Below are positions 46,954-58,719 of a stretch of DNA of 64,000 bases, in pieces. The notes beneath the pieces were generated by a model, which had not been told where the DNA came from, made no database searches, and saw nothing but the letters and a program-made list of their open reading frames with translations. Both the position numbers and the translations under genes were made by a program. This DNA comes from Sycobia sp. Sy_11. Its lineage: Eukaryota; Arthropoda; Insecta; Hymenoptera; Epichrysomallidae. Location: contig JACCIC010000053.1 of assembly GCA_018907035.1 (NCBI GenBank), forward strand, positions 2,956,001 to 3,020,000, written 5' to 3'. Position 1 is the stretch's first letter. Every line of letters begins with the position of its first letter.

Positions 46954-47170
46954 CGCGTTCGGTATCAAGTGTATATATTATAGCGTGTACAAAAAGAATA
47001 AGTATCGAGGTAAATGTAGCGACCTTAAGTGCTGCAATTACAATAAATAAACCCGTGCTCGTCCCCGGGACCGCGTAGATAAAAATTATACCATCTATAA
47101 ACTTTCGTCTTTTGCTGGCATTGTACGCGAGTGCGCGCGCGTTGGCACTCGAGAGAGCGTGAATAATATG

Positions 47171-47172
<2 letters not shown>

Positions 47173-47221
<49 letters not shown>
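47173..47221. repeat. (TA)n microsatellite
   Basis: Pure TA, 49 bp. Confidence 0.98.
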
Positions 47222-47224
<3 letters not shown>

Positions 47225-47346
47225 AGAATGGTGCAGCGCGTGTTATGCAGGCCGCATAATGTAATGCGGCATTGAGAGAAGAGAAAAGAGATCGATCCGA
47301 GAAGAAAAGGTATGGATATACGTAGTTCTCGGGATGTGGACGGGAG

Positions 47347-47357
47347 GGAGAGAGAAT

Positions 47358-47390
<33 letters not shown>

Positions 47391-47391
47391 C
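47347..47391. repeat. (GA)n microsatellite
   Basis: Interrupted GA. Confidence 0.95.
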
Positions 47392-47989
47392 AGATTTCGG
47401 TCGTAGAAGGCTGATGCGGAGCTCAGGTATATTATAATAGGTGCAGGAGACCTGAGGGCGATCAATCTACGCGCGTACACCTCCTGTCTCGGATATAATA
47501 GCCCGGCGGCTTATTCGTGTATGCCGTATACGCACCTTCGCGCATACTTTTCACCGACTGATCTTTCACCCCTCCCCCTCCAACGGTCCCACCTATCTTT
47601 TTCTCTCCCCCTCGGCCACTGCGATGCTACGGCTCCGTCGCCCCCCCCTTACCCCGCGTGCCCCACTCCTGTGGGAAACGCATCGGCGAGGGAGGGGGAG
47701 AGAGAGGAACAGACAGACAGAGGCGAATTACAACAATGGCGCTCGTAACTAATGCGACTACTGATATCATTATGCTCCTACGAGAGGTATAGGTGTAAAT
47801 AACAGGGGGAGAGAGAGAGAGAGGATAAGACGCACGGTCTGAGGGATCGACGGGTATTATTATACAATCATGCTGCGAATTCTGTGTGACAGAGATGGGA
47901 GGGGGAAGGTCGGGTGTATGGCGCGCGATTAAGCGGTACAAGCGCCGTGGCAGCAGCCTGTGCGTGCACGTGCATTTGTCCTTTTTGTT

Positions 47990-48056
47990 TCTTGTTCCTT
48001 TTTTTCTATTTTTTTTGTTTTTTTTTTTGTTTCTGTTTCTTTTTTTTTTTTTTTTT
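47990..48056. repeat. T-rich tract
   Basis: T runs separated by single G, C or A. Confidence 0.93.
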
Positions 48057-48232
48057 GATCAACAACAATGAGGCTTATACGTTATAGATGGATTCCTCGG
48101 TTTACAGAAGAAATCGTGGCGCTCGCGCACATACGTGGGGGTTTATTATATATATATATTGTGCGTCGCACGAGAGGCCCAGGAAGTCACTGAGACTGGG
48201 TTTTTGGACCAACCGGCCAGGGAGGGAGGGGT

Positions 48233-48238
<6 letters not shown>

Positions 48239-48269
<31 letters not shown>
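48239..48269. repeat. (GA)n microsatellite
   Basis: Pure GA. Confidence 0.97.
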
Positions 48270-48272
<3 letters not shown>

Positions 48273-48631
48273 CTCTCGCACATAATATCGTAGCATCTGC
48301 AGGGGCTCCTGGAGTAGTTACCGAGTGTCCACCCCCCCCCCTTCCTCTCCATGACTTCCATGCTTAAGGCTGCCAAATGGCGTCGTCAATTTCGAGAGAG
48401 AGAGAGAGATAAAGAGCGGGAAGAACGCTCGCGAGAACTTCTTTTTGGAGGATGCTTTTGAGGGACGCGATCGGCTGTTACACTGTGTATATATATTTGC
48501 TTTTTTTCTCCCCTCAAATCCTCTGCTTCCCTTCCGTTGATGGCGAAACGACGTCGTAGCGATAGCATTATATACAATATTGCCTACATTTCGGAGCCTA
48601 ATGACTTGTATACTCTAGTCTGTCCTCGGTG

Positions 48632-48632
<1 letters not shown>

Positions 48633-48692
<60 letters not shown>
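48633..48692. repeat. (CA)n microsatellite, longest pure CA
   Basis: About 30 CA units, then ATATAAG. Confidence 0.98.
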
Positions 48693-48697
<5 letters not shown>

Positions 48698-48977
48698 AGT
48701 ATAAGATATGTCTATATAAGTTTCCTTTATGCTTTTCCTCATCTGTTCATGTACAATTATACATATATAGATATATCTACAGCTAAACTCGTATAAGTGT
48801 TGCGGTACTTGTCGTGGACATATTCTACGTATATGCTATATGTACTATAGTCTGCTCTGTACTTTATGAGACACGGAAAAATTATGCTTCTATATAATAC
48901 ATTTTCGGTGTACATAGATTGAATTCGTTGACCGCGAGGAAATAAATTGTTGCCCAGCGTTGCGTCTTGCTCAAGCA

Positions 48978-48979
<2 letters not shown>

Positions 48980-49021
<42 letters not shown>
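48980..49021. repeat. (TA)n microsatellite
   Basis: Pure TA. Confidence 0.98.
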
Positions 49022-49023
<2 letters not shown>

Positions 49024-50700
49024 CTTATGCACGTGTATGTGTGTGTGTACAAGATAGGAGGGGCAACATTCTTCCGTAGCGAGTTCGATAATTTAATGCG
49101 ATACTCATCATTTAAAACATCCCATTGAATATACATTGAATTTAATTATTTCTCTATTATATGCCTCGGTTTCATACTGGAAAAGATTTCGGTGGTTTTA
49201 CAACGAGTGAATTTCTTTCTCACAACGAACTTCTATCTATGCGATAGCTATTATGTCTCTATAAACTCTTTGCGCACATAGCAATAAATAAAAACATGTT
49301 TTTTTTTATTATATATAATATCTTTTAATTTCATAGTTGCAATGTTGCACCTGAATTTTCATATTACGACTAATTTTCGGAGTAATAAAACTCAACTAGA
49401 CTAGAATCTTCCTGAAGTGTTATTATAGAAGCTATAATGTATTTTAATAATAAAAATTTTAAATAAATTTTAACAAGTGCAATTTATTTTTTTTATATAT
49501 ACTAACGGAATAATTATACTATAACTATACATAATACAAAGAGCCATTTTTCAGAAAATTAAAGAACTGATTTATATCGAATTTTCTTATGACTACGTTA
49601 TCGTTTAAGATAATTTTTTATAATAGACGAACCTTTCGAATATACGACAAAATATTAATACACTACTTATTATAGGATCTATAAGAATTTGTTAAAACAG
49701 TTGATCTACTAGAATTTTTCTTCTTGTTTTTAAGAAAGTTCGAAGTCTATGCCTTTGGATTTCATTATATTACAATGTCAATTAGTATTAATTCCAAAAT
49801 TTTCCGAATGAAGATGTTGAAGATGATTTTGTAAGAGTAAAATATTAATGAAATTTTGAGCCACTCACATGTGGTTCAAATTTATTTGCTTTCGATAACT
49901 GAAAAATATTTTCTTTCGATAACTCGTGTAATTCATGAAGCATTGGAAGTACAAATCTTACTTTGAATCGTAAAAAAAAATTCGGAGTCATTTTCTTAAG
50001 ATTTCACTCGAGGCTTTGCTCTCATGTTAGCGATCCAAGCTCTTAGCAAATTGCAAAACATTGCCCAATAGTAACTGTTCGTGCAAGTCGTTGATTTTTA
50101 AAGTTACATAAATAACCGGGCTAAAGATCAACAGTGCAGCGTTTCGATCCGTCGAGGAAAACAAAAAAAAAAAAAAAAGCGTCCGAACCTGAATTTTGAA
50201 ATCGAGCAATTTTGTTTCACGAAATGCTTAGACGATAAATGTGTTTCGAGAATTTTTCGGCGGCTGGCGCGCTCGAGACCTGTATTGTAAAACTCGGATG
50301 CTACAAGCGAGTTAAGCGTTAAAGAGCCCTACCCTGTCCCGGCAAATGGTGTCCGGAGGAGCTACGGCGTTGCAACAAATTGCGCCCGTATTGCATTAAG
50401 CAAACGCCTCCCAATCTCGCGCGTTCGCTAAACATATACGTATACATGTACATATATATATATCAGAAATCTCAAGCGTGCGGAGGATTCGTGCGAACAT
50501 TTACGCCGTACACAAGGAAGCCGTTAGTACCGCGAGTATTATACGCGCGCCCGGATTGGAGTCGTATAATGTACCGGACGCCCCTGACGATCTCCCCCCT
50601 CCGTCTCCATCCACCCACCCCCACCTACAACGATCGCCGCGACCGCATCGCCATCGTTCCGCCTCCTATCTCTATTTTAGCTCTCGCGGCGTTCCCGCGG
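49022..50700. other. Non-coding: AT-rich desert
   Basis: Unique AT-rich DNA to 50.2 kb, then a GC-rich rise. No feature recognised. Confidence 0.7.
50163..50178 (+). repeat. Poly-A run
   Basis: 16 A. Confidence 0.92.
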
Positions 50701-50725
50701 GCGCGGGGCTTTTTTGTTTATATGT

Positions 50726-50731
<6 letters not shown>

Positions 50732-50785
<54 letters not shown>
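50732..50785. repeat. (TA)n microsatellite
   Basis: Pure TA, 54 bp. Confidence 0.98.
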
Positions 50786-50788
<3 letters not shown>

Positions 50789-50875
50789 GAGTGAACGAAA
50801 CGACCCGTGTGCGCGCGATTGTGTGTGTGTTTGACGCGGGACAAAGAGAGAAAGAAATAGAGAGAGCGAGAGAGA

Positions 50876-50901
50876 GTGTGTGTGTGTGTGTGTGTGTGTG
50901 T
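50876..50901. repeat. (GT)n microsatellite
   Basis: GT following interrupted GA. Confidence 0.97.
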
Positions 50902-51093
50902 ATGGAAAAGAGGCTCTTCTTCCCGCGTCTAACCCCTCCCCTCTCCGCTCTCCGCCGTATATATACATATACCAGTCGAGGAGACGCGCGGGGGCCGCGG
51001 CACCGGCGCCGCGCGCCGGTTTTATTTCTTTTATGGGTTGTTTCGTCGCCCCGCGCGCACGAGCTATTTCCAATTCATGAACGACCTCGACTT

Positions 51094-51094
51094 T

Positions 51095-51127
<33 letters not shown>
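51094..51127. repeat. (CT)n microsatellite
   Basis: CT with TTCT interruption. Confidence 0.96.
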
Positions 51128-51341
51128 ACGCTCGCTCTGGCTCCCCGTCTATCTCCCAAGAGCCCGCCTCGTTGTCCGCTTATACTCGCCCGCTTACGTA
51201 TGTAAGTGACTTCGCCCCGGCTGACTTATGATTATAACGAGCGCCGCGAGCTTGCCTGTGTGCCGGTGTGTATCACCGCCATGCTACTATATCTATAACT
51301 ACTACTATTGCCACCACTACACAGCTTCCCTCTCATTTATG

Positions 51342-51343
<2 letters not shown>

Positions 51344-51390
<47 letters not shown>
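51344..51390. repeat. (TA)n microsatellite
   Basis: Pure TA. Confidence 0.98.
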
Positions 51391-51393
<3 letters not shown>

Positions 51394-51461
51394 TACCGTC
51401 GAGAATTTCGGCGGTATTTTCCCTCGTTTCTTCTGCGCTGTTTGCATATTTTCTCTCGTCT

Positions 51462-51485
51462 CCTCTCTCTCACTCTTTCTCTCTC

Positions 51486-51535
<50 letters not shown>

Positions 51536-51540
51536 TCTCA
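51462..51540. repeat. (CT)n microsatellite, long
   Basis: CT over about 79 bp with a few A/TT interruptions. Confidence 0.97.
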
Positions 51541-51891
51541 GTCTCTGCCTCTCTTTTTCCCATCGTTTCTCGCGGTTCCTTCTCCTTTCGGACACACACG
51601 TCACATACATATATATACATGTATGTAAAAATACACGTACTGTGCGGGCCAAGCTCGTGTCGGTGCTTCCCTGGTAGCTGCGGGTCGACGAAGAGTGGTG
51701 GAAGGAGGAGGGGGGGGCGAATGCCGTCATGGGCTTTAATTGGATGCCGATCGCACACGTCGACGAGGAGGAATTCCATCGTCGTCGCCGGGACGGGAAA
51801 GGGGAACCGGTCGACCGCGAATGGGGAACTTTTCTCCTCCTATCTGATTTAAGGGCTCTCATGGAGCTCCCTGCTCTACACAACCTCTCCC

Positions 51892-51893
<2 letters not shown>

Positions 51894-51940
<47 letters not shown>

Positions 51941-51954
51941 CCTCTCTCTATCTC
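51894..51954. repeat. (CT)n microsatellite
   Basis: CT with G/C/A interruptions. Confidence 0.96.
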
Positions 51955-52079
51955 CATTATATATTTCATAAAAATACCATTCGAGTCACGTGTTTCTGTA
52001 TACGCTGCTATATATACGTACTCCCGGCGGCCTTTTTTCGGAATGGAAGATTTCTCGCGGTCGCGCCCGGACTTTTCAA

Positions 52080-52082
<3 letters not shown>

Positions 52083-52171
<89 letters not shown>
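52083..52171. repeat. Two (TA)n tracts in tandem
   Basis: TA at 52083-52128 and 52136-52171, split by CACATATT. Confidence 0.98.
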
Positions 52172-52173
<2 letters not shown>

Positions 52174-53307
52174 GCATAATTTGTATGATCAGATGTGTGG
52201 GAATGCGCGCGAGTGTGTGTAGAATTAGACGATTCTATTAGACCAAGTACGATGCTTATATTCGTAGATTGAGAATTCCGTGACGCGGACGAGCTGGAGC
52301 GAATGATTTTTCAAAAGGGCCAGTACGGTACATGTACGACGATGCGGAAAAACTTTTATTCGACATTTGCCAATGCTTTGCGTGGAATCAATAATCAGAT
52401 GAATAAAGCAAAATAACGTATTACGTAACATGTGGGTGTAAAAATTGCAATTTTTTTAAGTATCTATAATATGAACTTGTGCACGATATCTATAATATCG
52501 ACTTTCGTCAAAAATTTTGTTGAAAATTTTAGAAAAAAATAGTTTTGATAAATAATAATGGCGCATATTCTTTGAAATTGTGTCTATAAATTTATTGTGT
52601 GAAAATACTGCACAATAATCTATAGTAATATATTATTAAAATTTATGTTGACATAAGATTGAATATGTTTCTATTAATTAGTTCTTCTAGACTTGATGTT
52701 GGTAAAAAGAAAGTAAAAAAAAAGAAGTTAATGTAGATTTGTTGAAGGAAAGAAAACAAATTCACAACTATTTCATTGTAACTATAAAAAAATTTACAAG
52801 TCAATCACTCTAATCGATTTCTTTGAAAAACAATAGCTCATTGCTTCACCGCATGACAAATGCCATTTAAGAGTCATAATTCTCTTTGTTCAATCGTTGA
52901 GATAATAAAGACCCCCCGTCAAAACTCTTTAGATTCAATGGCGTCTTTTTGATAAATCTCCGAATGAACTATCGCATTCGGTTATATAATAAAGATGTAA
53001 AATGAAAGAAAAAACGAGAAATAAAGAGAGAACCGTCTCGCTCGGCCGTAAAATAATCGGAAACGAGCAATGAAAGTCGAAGGAGGGAGGAAACACAACG
53101 AAGCACGTATAAAATTGTTGGCTGCGTGACCGCGTGTGGCGCTACTGTCACAGACTGTCTATACTGCATCTATGTAGCATAAATATCAGGGAGTAATATT
53201 CCTAAAACAGGCGCCTCGCTCTCATGTATATAAATATAGTGCTCGCGAATCGATTGGGCTACTTTTACTAATCGCCCTCCGTCTTGCGGCGGATAAATTA
53301 TATACAC

Positions 53308-53313
<6 letters not shown>
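52172..53313. other. Non-coding: AT-rich desert
   Basis: Unique AT-rich DNA. The 53.03-53.18 kb part is balanced and complex. No gene. Confidence 0.7.

Positions 53314-53361
<48 letters not shown>
53314..53361. repeat. (TA)n microsatellite
   Basis: Pure TA. Confidence 0.98.
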
Positions 53362-53363
<2 letters not shown>

Positions 53364-53476
53364 GCGCTTAAATGCCGCGAACGGAAGGTTAGTGAGGGAT
53401 AGAGGGTGCGAAGAGATCATCGAAAAGTGGTCGAGTAAATGTCAAGCCCTTTCGAGAGACGCGCACTTAAGGGGTG

Positions 53477-53498
53477 TATATATATATATATATATATA
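53477..53498. repeat. (TA)n microsatellite, short
   Basis: Pure TA. Confidence 0.95.
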
Positions 53499-53587
53499 GA
53501 ATACGCGCACGTATATATCTATATAGATGTAGGACTTTGTGCGCGCTTTGCCGCGCGCGCCGGCGTTTATGGCGAACGGAGAGTGAA

Positions 53588-53612
53588 AGAGAGAGAGAGA
53601 GAGTGAGAGAGA
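53588..53612. repeat. (GA)n microsatellite
   Basis: GA with GTGA interruption. Confidence 0.94.
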
Positions 53613-53792
53613 GGAGGGGGAGGGTAAGTAAGAGCCGTATACGTATACACAGGAGCCCGCCCCGGCTCCCCGACGAAGTCGTCAAAGACTTTTACGAGCC
53701 CGGTAACGGGATTTAAAGTGACGATGATGCAACCTCAAGGTGCTCACTTTATATCCTTCACGGCCTCGTAAATGTAACCGATGTCATTGTCA

Positions 53793-53815
53793 GATATATA
53801 TATATATATATATAT
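53793..53815. repeat. (TA)n microsatellite, short
   Basis: Pure TA. Confidence 0.95.
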
Positions 53816-54059
53816 ACATACACATTTGAGTTTGATTCGTCCGCTGTCGTTTCACTCTCTCCTCGCCTCCTCCACTGCCTCTTACCGCCTCCCTGTCGTT
53901 CCCTCATTCTCGCTCCCACCCTTAGCCCGCCGTCTCTTTCTCATAATAGACACGCGGCGCCCTCGGTACTCACATGCTCCAGCCCCAACAATATTTACAT
54001 TGCACTCATTGGTCGTACGCGCGCGCCTGCGAATATATGACGTAATGCGTAGTGTATAT

Positions 54060-54080
54060 ACACACACACACACACACACA
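54060..54080. repeat. (CA)n microsatellite
   Basis: Short CA after GTATATA. Confidence 0.96.
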
Positions 54081-54159
54081 GATATCTATTGACGAATTTA
54101 AACCGAAAAGAGCGAGGAGCCGATCGTTAAAGCTAGACCCGCGGAGTCGTAAAAATTTT

Positions 54160-54254
54160 TTTTTTCTCTTTCAGAGCCCGCCGTTTTATGGCCCTTTCTC
54201 CGGCGCTTCGACGGCTGGCGAGTACGGGCGCGTACGCTACTGGCTCTCATTCAC

Positions 54255-54262
<8 letters not shown>
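54160..54262 (+). other. Orphan splice-acceptor-like site followed by an open frame
   Basis: A pyrimidine tract ends in TTTCAG at 54169-54174, and a frame stays open beyond it, starting SPPFYGPFSGASTAGEYG and running into a (TA)n tract at 54260. Proline/glycine/serine content would suit the N-terminal part of a regulatory protein. No good donor (GTRAGT) precedes the microsatellite and no partner exon was found, so this may be chance. Confidence 0.15.

Positions 54263-54315
<53 letters not shown>
54260..54315. repeat. (TA)n microsatellite
   Basis: Pure TA, 56 bp. Confidence 0.98.
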
Positions 54316-54319
<4 letters not shown>

Positions 54320-55029
54320 ACTAAGATTGCCACCAGTAGCTCGGGTCGCGATTCTCTGGGTCACTGTGCCACTGGGTCGGGCATTTATTTTATGTACAAA
54401 TAATGCGAGACGTCGACGGTCGTCGGGCCTTGGAGTGCCCATGTAGAATAATATATTGACGCGTCAAGTGCCTTTACTACTTCCATATATTATGCGGCAC
54501 TTCGGCGCTTTATACGAAACCTTTTCTTTTCGTATTTATTTTTTTTTTTTTCAACGACTACGGTGACGCGCTCTTGCATGGGGACTTGGAACTAACTGAA
54601 CAATACGTATCCGGCTGTGTGCTGCGCTGGTAAAGAACAGGCGGCGATACTTGCGCCCATGCTCTCTGTATTTTTGTTTCGTTTTGTACCTACGGAGTCG
54701 TATTTGACATTGTTATCCAATGAACAGCCTTCTCGAAATATACATCATAATTTTTGTTTCGTATACATGATAATATTGCGTCCTCCTTTTGTAATGTAAT
54801 TGTACATCTGAAGAGGATTGATGCAATACCGTCCGAATAATTACTTTTTATTTCGCTACTTGTGTCTATTCTTAAAATAACGATTTTATATTCAAAGTAC
54901 GATATATTATTGCAAAATGTACTTTATGAATAAAGGATTGAATTTTAAAGCAGAAATTTACATTACACAAACAAGGTTTTCAATTTCTTTATGAATCATT
55001 ATATCAATTATTTATAAATAGATATGATA

Positions 55030-55031
<2 letters not shown>

Positions 55032-55073
<42 letters not shown>
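55032..55073. repeat. (TA)n microsatellite
   Basis: Pure TA. Confidence 0.98.
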
Positions 55074-55078
<5 letters not shown>

Positions 55079-55192
55079 TAATAAGTGCATCTTATAGAAT
55101 AAAATTAATAGTATATAATTAAATACATTAATAATATTAAAAGTACTTAAATTGCATTAATTCTATTGAATACAGAATGGCTTTTCGTGGCC

Positions 55193-55226
55193 TTTCAAAA
55201 TATATTTTTAAAAATATATTTTGAAA
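55193..55226. repeat. Perfect 34-bp palindrome
   Basis: The left half TTTCAAAATATATTTTT is followed directly by its exact reverse complement with no spacer. It is AT-only apart from one C and one G, and lies in an AT-rich stretch without genes. Confidence 0.95.
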
Positions 55227-56067
55227 ATGTCAAAACCATCATTACCATTAATACGAACTGTGATTCCTTATCAATGATCAGAATAAAAATTTTATTCGAG
55301 GCTCTGAAATGAACATTCAATTGAATTTCAACAAAAATTTTATTCAACTCTTTTTTTACGTAAATTCTAAATAAGGTCCAGCCTCATTTGCACATAATTA
55401 TCGAGTGAAAATTATTATTGCTGAAATACAAACGATAAATATCGTAGTCACAGCACTGTCATAGCTGATAAACAAAAAAATCTCTCAAAGCTATGCATAC
55501 ATATAGACTATACATGCGAAAAACATCCGCCCGCTTCGCTCCACCTGACGTAAACGAATTCGTCTGTTACTACTGGCGAGTGAAATTGTATGCCCGGCAG
55601 CGCGCGCTCCGCGCTCGAAAACTATGCGACGCCGGCACCATCTGTCGGCGTTAATGCCAAGCCGGGACTGAACGAAAGGACGCGGCTCGCCGGGTAAGAT
55701 GCCGGCTTGCAAAGTGTAAAAGTGCGCGTAATGAATGCGGCGCGGCAGGGGCGGTCGTGTACCTTGAGCGCATGATGCGATATCCACGGCTGACGGGGCC
55801 GCGGGTCCGCGCTCGAGCGGCACGGTTGGAAGTGCGGCGAGGCGGCGTATAGCCGAGGTATGCGCGCACCGACCGCGACTAATAAAACTGCAGCGCGCTC
55901 GCGGCGCGTTCTCCAAAGTACAGATATATATATATATATAATATATATATACACACTCGCGCATCACCCCGACCACGTCGTCCCTCGCATTTCCCGCCGG
56001 CGACGACAGATGTCCCGGCGCGCGAATTCCTCGGAGCCGCTCGCTCGGCTCACCGGGCCGGCGGCGC

Positions 56068-56091
56068 GACGGACGGACGGACGGACGGACC
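56068..56091. repeat. (GGAC)n tetranucleotide repeat
   Basis: About five GGAC units in a very GC-rich block. Confidence 0.93.
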
Positions 56092-56128
56092 GCGCCGCCG
56101 GCGCGGATTTACGACCGAATTAAAACTG

Positions 56129-56145
56129 ACAATTATTGTTATTGT
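56129..56145. promoter_or_regulatory. SOX-like site cluster
   Basis: ACAAT, ATTGTT and ATTGT lie within 17 bp in opposite orientations, the arrangement of paired HMG-box sites. GGCCGTAAA occurs twice nearby (56181 and about 56273). Inferred binding only. Confidence 0.2.
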
Positions 56146-56453
56146 AGCGCTCATATAAGGAGGTAACAGATAATAAATCCGGCCGTAAAACCGTTAAACT
56201 AGTGGCTGCGCTTTGTATGTAGGGCTGCGGGTTTAGTGCCGTAGTCGCGTGCGCAACAGCGCTCGTTAAAACAGGCCGTAAACCCCGCCCCGACCCGACC
56301 GCCGCTCCCCTCCCGGCTGCCACGAGCGGGAGCGCGCGACCACGGCGGCTGAAGAGACACGCGCGATCGCGGCGGCCACGTGGACCGGGGCGCGACGCTG
56401 CGAAAAATACACAATAAAGAAGAAAAGGGAATCCCCGGGTTGGGCCGCGCTGC

Positions 56454-56467
56454 GGGGGGGGGGGGGG
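56454..56467. repeat. Poly-G run
   Basis: 14 G. Confidence 0.93.
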
Positions 56468-56792
56468 AGCGGCCCGTTGACTCGCCTGCGCCCTCGGCCC
56501 GCGGGATTTTAACATATGTATACATTCTATTCTTGTGTATAAGTGTATGCATACGCGCGCGACCCGTCGCTTTTATTATCGTCCTCGTAAAAAGCCGTGA
56601 AATTCGGCCTAGCGTCATTATATGTATGCACATTCGCAGGTATAACGTCAGAGCAGGTGCGGTTGATAAAATTTTGGACGCAGGTTCATACGAGGGTGCA
56701 AACTTGGTTTATCTTCCACCGTTTCGTTAATTTTTTGAGGTATAGCAATTGTTTTTCGTCCACTTGGACGGGTGAAAAAGAATGTGTTTAAT

Positions 56793-56823
<31 letters not shown>
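56793..56823. repeat. Compound (CA)n(TA)n
   Basis: CA then TA. Confidence 0.96.
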
Positions 56824-57420
56824 CTTTCTATTATTATTATTGTTATTACTATCCTCATTATCATCAACATTGCAATCGTAATCATAAGACCCTATCCTCG
56901 GGCGATTACACGGGATACTTTTGGACTTTATGCGACTCCCCTCTCCCGCCCCGGCGCGTCGCGAAATAAAGGATAAACGGCGGGGTGTGGGCTCGCGCAG
57001 AACTGTGCGGGAGGTGGGGACTGGTAGGCGTATAACAGCACGCGCTATGCTTGCGCGCGGCGCTACGGGGACGTGTTTATATCAGTTTATAAACCAGCGC
57101 CCGGGAGAGCACGAGGTTATAAAAGTTCCTACTTCCCAGCTGATGATAATTGCCCGGCTGTTACCATCGAAGCGCGTCGCCGCGCCGGCGTCGCGCGTCA
57201 CGGCGCGCCCGGAGCGCCGCGCGCGATCTAGTTTAAGGGGAGGCCGTAAGAGTGGATTAGGTGCGCGACTCCCTTTTTACCCGGCTGCGCCGTCGTGCGT
57301 TTTATTGGTCGCGGCCGCGAGTCCCGTGCGCGACACTCCGCGGATACGGGGTCGTATAATAATCAATGGGCATCGCTTATCTTTCGTTGGCATTATTATG
57401 TTACCATGGCATTTATAGGA

Positions 57421-58440
57421 GAGAAATTGTGATTCACAGTCCGAGTGTAATTGACTATAGAGATATGTAGCTTGTAAAAATTGCATAAACATAACACTGT
57501 CGATGAAATATTCATAAAAATTTATTATTATTGATTTTTGAAAGAAAAGCGTTGTTTACATGTGAGATACAAAAAAAGAATTTATTATACATAAATATTT
57601 GGAACTCGTTCAAAAATCTAATTCTCCTGATTAACGAGCAAATATGCGATTATTATAGTATTTGGCAAATAGCCATGTAAAATTTTCGAAATTTCCTATT
57701 TTCATTGCCCCTCCCGGTTTCCGACGGATATTTCGCTCGCTAAATAATGCGAACGTGAATGTTGGCGGGGGGGGGGGCGAATTTCCGTATAGACTCGTGC
57801 ACATTTACACCTTACACAGGCATATCTGCATTATGACATTGTTTCTCATAGAGAATTTCGCACCCCACCCCGATCGGTCAAATTATAGATTTACCACCGG
57901 GATCAAGCGAGCGACTCGTCTTGCGTTACTTAGTCTTGTATCTCTCTCGCTCTCTCCTAGCTCTCGATGCGCTTATCATGTCGCCACTCGTCGCTGTTAC
58001 CACTGTCATACGATTACAGCAGAAGTTGCTGAGAAAATTTCCGACAGATCATCGAGCTGTATGGCGGTGCGGCAATCATCGATTTGTCTCGCTGATAACA
58101 ATTCTAAAATGTATATATAATATGCATGCCCGAGCACAAAAGCATATTCGTACATGTGTGTGGAGCGTGGGTGGCGGTCTATCTCTCTCTCTCTCCCTCT
58201 CTCTCTGGAGACCCGTGCGGATGAGCGCGACGAAGAGAGGCGAAAGAAAGAATCCGTATGTGTGTGTATGCGAATGGCAGAGAAAGAGAAAGAGACGCGG
58301 GAGTTAGGGAGGGAGAGAGAGATAGTGCGATAGCAGCGCCAGTTAGAGGCTTGTTTGATTAGCGCGGTGCGGCCGGTATTTCAGCCAATCATGGGATCGT
58401 AATGGCCTCCGGTCGACGCAGCCCCCCTCCCGCAGGGGCT
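57421..58440. other. Non-coding: AT-rich gap then mixed DNA
   Basis: AT-rich to 57.7 kb, a short G run near 57.77 kb, then balanced DNA with a CT tract at 58.18 kb. Confidence 0.68.
58180..58206. repeat. (CT)n microsatellite
   Basis: CT with CCCT interruption. Confidence 0.94.
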
Positions 58441-58451
58441 TTCCCTGCCCG

Positions 58452-58465
58452 GCCGCCAGATGTCG
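58452..58465 (+). promoter_or_regulatory. Recurring 14-mer GCCGCCAGATGTCG, copy 2
   Basis: Second exact copy; lies 80 bp before the CRE at 58546. Confidence 0.25.
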
Positions 58466-58645
58466 GCAGCGCGGCCGCTCGTAAATCCTCGGGGATTCCC
58501 GCCCATCGCGCGGCCCGGGGGGCGGCGCTTACCGCTTCCCCGGCGTGACGTCACCGCCCCCACCACCGCGCCCGCCATGCCCGTCGCCCCTCTCCGCCGT
58601 GGCAGGGGGCTCCCACTCCCGTTCCCGGGGCGCGAGAGAGAGAGC

Positions 58646-58719
58646 GCGCGCGCGCGCGCCATCCGTCTGCCCACGCGCGCGTCTCTCCTCTACACGCGGC
58701 GCGCGCGCGCGCGCGCACA
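58646..58719. repeat. Two (CG)n tracts
   Basis: CG runs at about 58646-58661 and 58699-58717. Confidence 0.93.

Larger units (their letters stand above)
54316..55480. other. Non-coding: balanced then AT-rich
   Basis: Unique DNA to 54.53 kb, then AT-rich with the 34-bp palindrome. Confidence 0.68.
55481..57420. other. Non-coding: very GC/CpG-rich, microsatellite-poor block
   Basis: Unlike other islands it is mostly unique sequence. Candidate sites include CAGATGTC (56007), the SOX-like cluster and ATAATCAATGG near 57356. Strong candidate for regulatory DNA or a promoter region; no exon could be defined. Confidence 0.6.
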
